Assembly: GCF_964340395.1 (NCBI RefSeq)
Contig: NC_135557.1
Coordinates: forward strand, 17,559,730 to 17,579,729
Reading direction: 5' to 3'
From: Glandiceps talaboti
Taxonomy: Eukaryota; Hemichordata; Enteropneusta; Spengelidae
Length of the DNA: 20,000 bases
Shown: positions 1 through 20,000 of the stretch, in pieces
How positions within the stretch are numbered: the stretch's first letter is position 1
Layout: each line of letters starts with the position of its first letter
The notes under the pieces: generated by a model
The model's database searches: none
The model's input: only the letters and a program-made list of their open reading frames with translations
Told to the model about the DNA's origin: nothing
Position numbers and translations under genes: made by a program

Positions 1-314
1 ACCACGTGTACTGTGACACTTTTGTTCAAAAGCAAATGGTACTCACCAGAATTTCTTAAATGGCTATTACGACACGCCTTTGACGCCATCCTTTTTAATA
101 TCAATGATAATTACTCATTACCAAGACAGTAAATGTTTCCCATTTCTAAAACGAGTTACAATATATATAAAAAAATGAAATTAATCTCTAATCATCGGGT
201 GATGTAGTAATCATATATGACTTGTCTTGCCATCGTGATTCGGCATTACTTACTGTGTAAAGGACTTGGAAATTATCATTTTGATATGTAATGCAGGCTT
301 ATTGTTAATAACAG
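1..314. other. Left edge, no exon identified
   Basis: AT-rich sequence that should be an intron of the plus-strand cysteine-rich gene. No further eight-Cys module is visible. A donor-like GTGAGT on the minus strand near 43-48 is noted but has no supporting frame. Confidence 0.4.
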
Positions 315-450
315 AACGAAGATCTGGGTGCATGTGGACACGCCAACTGCGAGGGCGCTGAATGCATGCCCAAGGAGCGGTGTGATAAATTTTTTGAAGA
401 AACGAAATGCAGCTGCCATGAGCCATTGGTTTGCTGTAAGAGACTGCCAG
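315..450 (+). CDS. Cysteine-rich gene, exon with first eight-Cys module
   Basis: Frame reads NEDLGACGHANCEGAECMPK and continues to KCSCHEPLVCCKRLP plus one base. Acceptor AATAACAG, donor GTAATA. The eight cysteines match the module in the next exon one for one. Confidence 0.6.
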
Positions 451-1080
451 GTAATATTTCAAACAATTAATCAATCTAAGGTTAATATGAGGATAATGTT
501 GTTTATTAGATATAATAATTATGATACATGTACTCCACCTGTTTGAGTTCTATATAGCTACGAGTACCACCCTCCAATATGTTTTATTAAAACACCTATC
601 ATAAAGTATTACATGAACGTTAATATTAATGAACTAGAAACTTCTAATCTTGGGTTATTTTACCTAGTATTGTTTTAAAAGAGTATTGATTGACACCAAA
701 GTATATTCAAATCATAGATCGCACTCTCAAACATACTAAACTTTCTGATCTTTCAGAAGCAGTCGGGATTATTCCCCCTCCACATCCAGATCCACCTGTA
801 CCACCTTGTGGAGTTTGTGGCGGAGAGTGTTTTGAAACCTTTTGCCCATTCTCATTCCATGTATCAAAATGTAACTGTGGTAACGGCATGGTTTGCTGTG
901 AAAAGAATAGGAGTAAGTACTACATCATATCTAGCAGATAGATTATATTCCAGAAGAATATTAGAACGATTTCGACGATAAAGACAAAACAAAATCATTT
1001 ACTAGTACACTGCAGCGTTGTTATCAATTGTTTCTGTGGATATGGAACGATGTGATTCTTCAGATTCTTTGGAGAATTAG
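315..1080 (+). CDS. 3' part of a gene for a small cysteine-rich, probably secreted protein
   Basis: Exons 315-450, 757-912 and 1064-1080 join in one frame with phase 1 introns (donors GTAATA and GTAAGT; acceptors TTTCAG and CTTCAG). The first two exons each carry one eight-cysteine module: C-x4-C-x4-C-x5-C-x8-C-x-C-x5-CC and C-x2-C-x3-C-x4-C-x8-C-x-C-x5-CC. A proline-rich linker (IPPPHPDPPVPPC) precedes the second. The last exon adds NSLEN and a TAG stop. If the second intron is retained, the frame ends at 941 instead. The first boundary could be 322 rather than 315. No signal peptide is seen because upstream exons lie outside the window. The spacing and terminal CC resemble disulfide-rich secreted peptides in general, but I do not recognise the family and assign no function. 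It converges with the receptor gene. Confidence 0.6.
757..912 (+). CDS. Cysteine-rich gene, exon with second eight-Cys module
   Basis: Joined frame reads EAVGIIPPPHPDPPVPPCGV then CGGECFETFCPFSFHVSKC, NCGNGMVCCEKNR plus one base. Acceptor GATCTTTCAG, donor GTAAGT. The x8-C-x-C-x5-CC spacing is identical to the first module. Confidence 0.65.
1064..1080 (+). CDS. Cysteine-rich gene, proposed last exon
   Basis: Acceptor GATTCTTCAG then ATTCTTTGGAGAATTAG. With the preceding A it reads NSLEN and stop. The support is a fair acceptor and the right phase only. No clear AATAAA follows within 200 bases. Confidence 0.4.
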
Positions 1081-1262
1081 AACATGTTTACCAGTGTATG
1101 AACACTGCATAGTGTAAGCATAAGATAAAATATACCCTACAGCTTTTATGATACCACACCACTCTATGAAATATCACACTTGGTACTGTTGTACTTTTGC
1201 AATTTTCCCATGGTGTCTTTTACAATGTTAATTATCAAACTACTGGCAGCTTTACATATCAC

Positions 1263-1720
1263 AGGGAACCTTGCACATCCTAGCACTCGGATGTGCACAT
1301 CCTAGTGCTAGGATATGGCCACACCCTAATGCTAGGAAGAAGAGCACAGTCATGTACCAGCTGTGTGCATCACAGCCCGTTACAGGGTATATTTTTCCCA
1401 GCCCTGTACAGCCCTGGTACATGATTGTGAAAAATAAGCCTGTTATAACAGTGTTACATGGATGTGGAATACCACCTCTGTGCCACGACTGTTTTGCACA
1501 CCCCAGTACCATAGCTGTGTACTGCACACAGTTGTGCACACACACATGTAACAAATTATGGTGGAATAATACCGTGTAGCAACCCTTTTGTTCATATCTG
1601 ACTAGCATGGCTCACATAGCTGGTACATGGCTGTGGGAAAAAACTCTTGTACATGGATGTTGTAAAAACCTGTTCTACATTGCTATTTTTCACATCCATG
1701 TTTCATTGATGTTGACATAC
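1263..1720. repeat. Cluster of palindromic short tandem units
   Basis: Three tandem units of about 22-24 bp lie at 1274-1339, each built on a self-complementary core such as ATCCTAGTGCTAGGAT. Further on, variants of a GTACATGG-x-TGTG block recur on both strands (near 1350, 1420, 1449, 1624, 1650 and, inverted, 1693), so the stretch can fold on itself repeatedly. The overlapping 118- and 102-codon frames on opposite strands come from this structure. Confidence 0.6.
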
Positions 1721-1730
1721 CAGTTACACG

Positions 1731-2061
1731 AATGAAAACAAAGGTTACGTATTATTAAGTAAGAACTTGTTAGCGTGCCGGCATTTACTGATTAATTCAG
1801 TTCTGCGAAGAAAGACATCGCGCTCAGGAAATACATTTGGCACCTAAAAGACTAGACTGTCGACAGTCGCTCGCGCCTTTTTTCCCTACGTCTTATCTAA
1901 ACTCCGATCACCGGCGCAACACTACTATAATTGCATACTGATATCGAGGGCCGAAGGCCCGACGACAAATCAACGATCTTGAACAGCAGAACTGAATTAA
2001 TCAGTAAATGCCGGCTCGCTGACAAGTTCTTACTTAATAATACGTAACCTTTGTTTTCATT
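1731..2061. mobile_element. MITE-like element with 76-bp terminal inverted repeats
   Basis: The arm at 1731-1806 (starting AATGAAAACAAAGGTTACG) is the reverse complement of 1986-2061 with only about two mismatches in the GTTAGCGTGCCGG stretch. The interior of about 180 bp has no coding frame and carries a perfect 14-bp palindrome GACTGTCGACAGTC (1855-1868) and a GGGCCGAAGGCCC palindrome near 1948-1960. This is the form of a non-autonomous DNA transposon. I could not define a target-site duplication, so the exact ends are uncertain. Confidence 0.8.
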
Positions 2062-2289
2062 TTTCTGTGTACACACAGCTGTCAGTGAACACACATAAGT
2101 TAATTATGTACATAAAGCAGAATGTAAAGCTAACGACTACTATTAAACCCTACTATTACACCCGACGATCCTTCTGGTGAAACGGTCCGTAGTGTAAATG
2201 AACAATGTAATATCAGACTCGTCTTCTTTCATTTTTATGTATGATAGCTCTCCAAGGTGATCGAGTACTCTACTTGGCGAAAGAAGAAT

Positions 2290-2389
<100 letters not shown>

Positions 2390-2770
2390 TTTTATTTCTG
2401 TTGGTTCCTCATATTCCAATTAATACAGCTTTTACACTGGTGACGTGTCATAGCTTCTATACTAACTGCTTTTCACGGATTAACACCTTATTTCTTTTTA
2501 ACTTGATTTTAACGTAGCAGCAATCTGGACTCTAACATTTTTTGTCATTATTTGTAAAAAAATAATATGAATAATATGTTTGGCTTACAGGAATTCCACA
2601 TGTTCCCATTCCGGAGGACGAGTTGAAAAAATAACCTTCTGAAGATTACGTAAGAACCCCATTCGCACTTGAAAATACGTAGTCATGATATTTCGTTGTT
2701 CAACTGCTTGTAGGCCTACTTGGGGTGATATTAGATTTGTGCAATAAACTTATGTTCACCTACAATGACC

Positions 2771-2843
2771 ATGTATGTATGTATGTATGTATGTATGTAT
2801 GTATGTATGTATGTATGTATGTATGTATGTATGTATGTATGTA

Positions 2844-2892
<49 letters not shown>

Positions 2893-3061
2893 ATGTATGT
2901 CTGTGTATGTGCGTGCGTGTATGTATGTATGTATGTATGTATGTATGTATGTATGTATGTATGTATGTATGTATGTATGTACGTACGTACGTATGTATGT
3001 ACGTCTGTCTGTCTATATGTATGTGTGTGTTTGTTTGTTTGTTTGTTTGTTTTTGTTTGTT

Positions 3062-3135
<74 letters not shown>
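2771..3135. repeat. Compound (ATGT)/(GT)/(GTTT) microsatellite, 365 bp
   Basis: Blocks in order: (ATGT)n to about 2849, (GT)n to 2875, further ATGT with GTGC, ACGT and CTGT variants, (GTTT)n at about 3028-3068, and a long (GT)n to 3135. All frames are open because the units lack stops, hence the Met-Tyr-Val-Cys pseudo-proteins. Confidence 0.97.
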
Positions 3136-3136
<1 letters not shown>

Positions 3137-5020
3137 TGACACCTAGACTTGATGCATTACCCTGGTATTACAGTGAGTTGCTATGTGGGTCTAAATAAGT
3201 GATGTGTATTTGCATTTTGAAAGTTACTTGACCACTCTATTGGCGTTCGAAATTCTAAACACTTTAGTCTTAAAACTTCGTCAGAATGTGAGTATAGTGA
3301 GGGAACGATTTTCATGAGCTTAGGTTTATAATTATTTTAGGTGTATTCTTTGAAATGACAGTGACCAATATTGTCGATTAAATAGCTCACCCGATAGCAA
3401 TAGCACACCTGTGTAATGTCGTGTTACATTCCATAATTTGATTTTATGATTTGTTGGACAAATTGATGATTATGATGGTATGGGTGCTTCTTTTTTTCTT
3501 TCTTTTTTTCACTCTGAGACAAAAATGACATAATTAATGACACTGCTTTATTTGCAAAAAGGAAACATTTTTAATCAGAGAAATTATTAATAAATTATTT
3601 TGTAAAATCTAAAATTTTAATTACACAGACAGGAATTGACCCCTGTACTTACACCATGACTGCACAGGACTCCTGTTTTAGAATAATAATCATTGATTGA
3701 TCCAGGTGATGAATATTTTTGGACAATAATAACATTAATTTACACTTCTCTCGCTCACTTTCCATCCTTTACGTAAATTATCTTGAAAACGCCTCACACA
3801 TATACCGCTTTGAGATTGTGAGATGTAGCGACAAATGAAAACATTTTGTGAACTTATAAATTGATGTCATGGCAACAACAGTACATACAGAACAACGACT
3901 TAAATGTCACTGAACCCAATAATTTGATTAGCAGAATCTTTATGTGTTGTCAAGGGAATCAACAACATTTTAATTTTCTTACATAGTGAACACAATATTT
4001 GGGGCCATATGGGATTTTAAAACAATCTGATTGTGATATCATGGTAAGATCTATATAAAACATGGTAATAAATGGTATAAAGCATGGTAATTCTAAGTAG
4101 TACATGTACATGTTAAAGCACCTTATATACACACGCCCACCTCGGGATACCATGTTAGTAAAAACCTAGCCATTAAGTAGGCACAATAAAATATGTTTTC
4201 TGAGCAGAAATTTGTATGATTTCTGAAGAATTTCTGCCCTCTTGAACATTTCTTGTCATGCAAATAATCCAAGTCCACCATGGTGGTTGCAACATTGGAT
4301 GGATAAAAAGCGATCGTGACGCGATGTATTATCTTTATCAAGAAACAAGAATCACTTCTAGACGTGCGTATCAGATCTAGACGATCCTTAACTTTAATAA
4401 CAAATTCTACGAAATAAGACAAAGTAAAGAAGTTTTCAGAAAACGTACAGCATATAGAGTAAAAGTTTACATCATATGAAAACTAATTTTGTCTTTACAT
4501 GTTAACTTTCAAGGACGGTATTGATGTCTACGCAACTGCTCTGATAATTATTTCACTTACAAAGATACATTCGCTACATAATTCGCTATGAAAGCTGAAT
4601 CAAGCGAACAACCCATTTGATATAGTTACCCCCAAAAATATTATATCTGAAATATCGGTAGAATAGTTATCTGTATTATACACAATGTACAGATTTACAT
4701 AAAATGTTATGTGTTATGTTACATTAAATAATATCAACGACATACTAGAAACAGATAGATGTTCACATGTATCCTTGTAATATGGCTGTAGTGTCCATAT
4801 AGTGTCCATAATTATTTAGTTAGTACCGATGGTATGTCATTTCAGTAGTCTGTAACTTGAGTTAAAACATGTCATGGTGCCCCCAAGGGCCTTACTCTGC
4901 TCAGTATACACATGACATGAAGTGGTGGTATCTTGGTGCAATGTAGATTTACATTGGTAAATGTTGTACGCATTGACAACATGGATAGATATGGCTTTGA
5001 TGTGCCTAGGTAGCTGATCG
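3136..5020. other. Intergenic or 3' region, no gene identified
   Basis: About 1.9 kb of AT-rich DNA with no exon I can support. Minus-strand frames at 3959-4153 and 4123-4422 show no family features and no clear splice context. The receptor's last exon or 3' UTR could lie here. Confidence 0.4.
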
Positions 5021-5204
5021 AATGGGGAACTTGCAAACCCACCATGTTGAATGCTGCATCATGGGAAATCAATTCATAATCACCCTGGTCATTGCGGGTG
5101 GTTTATGTTATCGGTAGCTCCAGATTAGGTATTATGAAAACCACAGATAATCCCATAGTCAGTTGCGTCTGAGCATGCTCAGTCTGGATTGCAAGTTCCC
5201 TATT
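5021..5204. repeat. Small foldback element with 16-bp inverted ends
   Basis: AATGGGGAACTTGCAA at 5021-5036 is the reverse complement of TTGCAAGTTCCCTATT at 5189-5204 except for one base. A perfect TGAGCATGCTCA palindrome lies inside at 5170-5181. Size (184 bp) and structure fit a short non-autonomous element, but no second copy is present to confirm it. Confidence 0.5.
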
Positions 5205-5326
5205 GTACGTGTTTGTTCGGTTGTAAGCTTTGACGTATTATTACTATTAGTAACATTCGCAGAAAGGTTAACGAATGTGAATTGAAAATCCAATCTGACT
5301 ACAAATAGAGGCTTGACTTGCTTTAT

Positions 5327-5376
5327 TTACCTAGCTATTTCACGTCTACTGTCGCCTTGGGTTGTTGGATGACAGT
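5327..5376 (-). CDS. Weak candidate for the last receptor exon
   Basis: If the leftover base of exon 22 joins after GGGAG|AC at 5376, the frame reads NCHPTTQGDSRREIAR and then stops at TAA (5329-5327). An AATAAA overlaps the stop at 5327-5322. The phase fits and the local base composition is more gene-like than its surroundings. The acceptor has a poor polypyrimidine tract and the 3' UTR would be very short, so other exons between 1100 and 6300 are equally possible. Confidence 0.2.
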
Positions 5377-5711
5377 CTCCCAAGGAGTGGGACGGTGACC
5401 CGGGCAAGGTAATCACGTGATGTATAAACAAAAAAAATAATATAAAGGACAAACACGGCAGCGTGCAGTCTGGTAAATAATGCAAATAGATCATTATCTT
5501 TGATCACAATTTAGTAAGGTTGATTGGGAATCATGATTGTGGTTTCATAAAGCCTAAACTACTAGATGTAAAATCTTGGGTCAAACGGATGTCATTTTGG
5601 AGGTTGCTTCTTATTATACGTTTGCACACTTTCAGTTCTTCTACAACCAGGCCTTCTTACAGCTAGATACACCTATAATGAAATAAAGAGTGTGATTACA
5701 GATTATTTGCG

Positions 5712-5712
<1 letters not shown>

Positions 5713-5792
<80 letters not shown>

Positions 5793-5942
5793 TACATACA
5801 TACATACACATACATACATACATACACGTACGTACGTACATACATACATACATACATACATACATACATACATACATACATACACACACACATACATACA
5901 TACATACATACATACATACATACATACATACATACATACATA
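5713..5942. repeat. (CA)n then (CATA)n compound microsatellite
   Basis: (CA)n to about 5788 followed by CATA units with CACA and a CGTACGTACGTA interruption near 5827-5838. It lies beyond exon 22 on the receptor strand. Confidence 0.97.
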
Positions 5943-5992
5943 GGAGTGCAAAAGTAACAAGTAATACAATCCTGTGACATAGGTAAACGCAA

Positions 5993-5993
5993 G

Positions 5994-6039
<46 letters not shown>
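5993..6039. repeat. (GC)n-(CA)n microsatellite
   Basis: A short GCGCGCGC run passes directly into (CA)n. Alternating purine-pyrimidine throughout. Confidence 0.95.
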
Positions 6040-6041
<2 letters not shown>

Positions 6042-6364
6042 GACACACATACAAAACACTGTTTACTCTCCGTCGAATGTGCATATACAAATTGAGTGGA
6101 CAATTCTGTTGATAATATTGTCCGTATATTCCGTGAGTTTTGACAGCATTGTTCAACGGGATACACTACTGACAAGGGACAGTGAAAGATAGGATCCAAC
6201 CATCTCTTTCCACAATGTGACCTAGTGGCTATAGTTAGAACATTTAATTTGTATATGAATGGACCATATCCAAAGAATAGTAAACACTGACTGCAAGAAC
6301 TGCAAAGGCAGGAAGAAAAAAATACAACAGCAATATATGATTTGAGCAACGAGGGCGCACTTAC

Positions 6365-19501
<13,137 letters not shown>

Positions 19502-19960
19502 CTTCAAAGATAATATAAAATAGAGTAAACCCAGAGTTACAGTTGTTCACTATATATGCATGATTACAATCTATTGATGTACCCATGACTCTTAAATTGC
19601 ACTGTGTACACATAAATTTTGTGTGACACTAATAGGTTGTTCGTACCTGATTGGTTTTTAGTCATAGAGATATTAACATAAACATACACTCAGTTACTAC
19701 TTCAGCAAGAATTTGATAAATGAAATGATTTGTCTGCTGAAGTATCAACCAACTTAACCATAATCTGGATTTTTACTAGTCAAATAGCATCACAGTTTCA
19801 AAATTAGTATGAACAAACAAATCTATATCTCCATATCCATCCATCCATCCATCCATCCATCCAGCCATTTGTTCGTCCGTTGGTCCATCCGTCCTTCCGA
19901 CAAACCATGGTCAACCAACCAACCAACCAACCAACCAACCAACCAACCAACCAACCATCA

Positions 19961-20000
<40 letters not shown>
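19502..20000. other. Right edge: receptor intron with (CCAT)n, (CCAA)n and (GTCT)n
   Basis: Simple repeats at about 19836-19862 (ATCC), 19913-19956 (CCAA) and 19961-20000 (GTCT, running off the window). The upstream half of the discoidin domain was looked for on the minus strand and not found. Confidence 0.85.

Noticed and set aside
1252-1608. Overlapping 118- and 102-codon frames on opposite strands
   Set aside because: Both follow from the palindromic repeat cluster and show no protein family character.
2725-3198. Long open frames of Met-Tyr-Val-Cys or His-Thr repeats on both strands
   Set aside because: They come only from the ATGT/GT microsatellite, whose units contain no stop in several frames.
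4123-4422. 99-codon minus-strand frame
   Set aside because: No recognisable domain, no signal peptide and no splice context. Could be chance, or receptor 3' sequence at most.
5641-6349. 171- and 217-codon minus-strand frames
   Set aside because: Most of their length is the CA/CATA repeat; the rest shows no family features and conflicts with the donor of receptor exon 22.
19646-19680. Possible upstream discoidin exon before GTACGA on the minus strand
   Set aside because: The short frame (MTKNQS) shows no discoidin pattern and no good acceptor is nearby.

Overview
This window is animal nuclear DNA. It shows a coding sequence split into many small exons with canonical GT-AG introns, a low-GC background, and a very high load of simple repeats, foldback elements and small inverted-repeat transposon-like elements. 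The species cannot be fixed from the sequence. The combination of discoidin, fucolectin-like, C-type lectin and adhesion-GPCR domains, with introns of about 0.1-1.3 kb, suggests a marine invertebrate such as a lancelet, hemichordate or lophotrochozoan. That is inference only.

The main gene lies on the minus strand and fills about 6365-19501. I could assemble 22 consecutive exons that join in one open frame: 2686 coding bases, or 895 codons plus one base, with every junction GT-AG and phase-compatible. It encodes an adhesion G-protein-coupled receptor (class B2). The order is: the C-terminal part of a discoidin (F5/8 type C) domain, an FTP/fucolectin-like domain, a C-type lectin domain, a GAIN domain, a GPS cleavage motif with a tethered-agonist segment, seven transmembrane helices, and the start of a serine-rich cytoplasmic tail. 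The 5' part of the gene lies beyond position 20000. The last coding exon is not securely identified; one weak candidate is at 5327-5376.

A second gene enters on the plus strand at the left edge (315-1080) and converges with the receptor. It encodes a small cysteine-rich, probably secreted protein with at least two copies of an eight-cysteine module. Its 5' end is outside the window.

The rest is intron or intergenic DNA. The 1081-6364 interval holds a palindromic tandem-repeat cluster (1263-1720), a MITE-like element with 76-bp terminal inverted repeats (1731-2061), long microsatellites, and a smaller foldback (5021-5204). The large intron near the end of the receptor holds a near-continuous 350-bp hairpin (7316-7666) plus a third copy of its arm. 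Microsatellites of many classes occupy most of the larger introns, and one of them merges with the polypyrimidine tract of a splice acceptor.

Functionally, the receptor looks able to self-cleave at the GPS. Its two lectin-type modules, however, both lack residues normally needed for canonical sugar binding, so they may bind protein or non-standard ligands.
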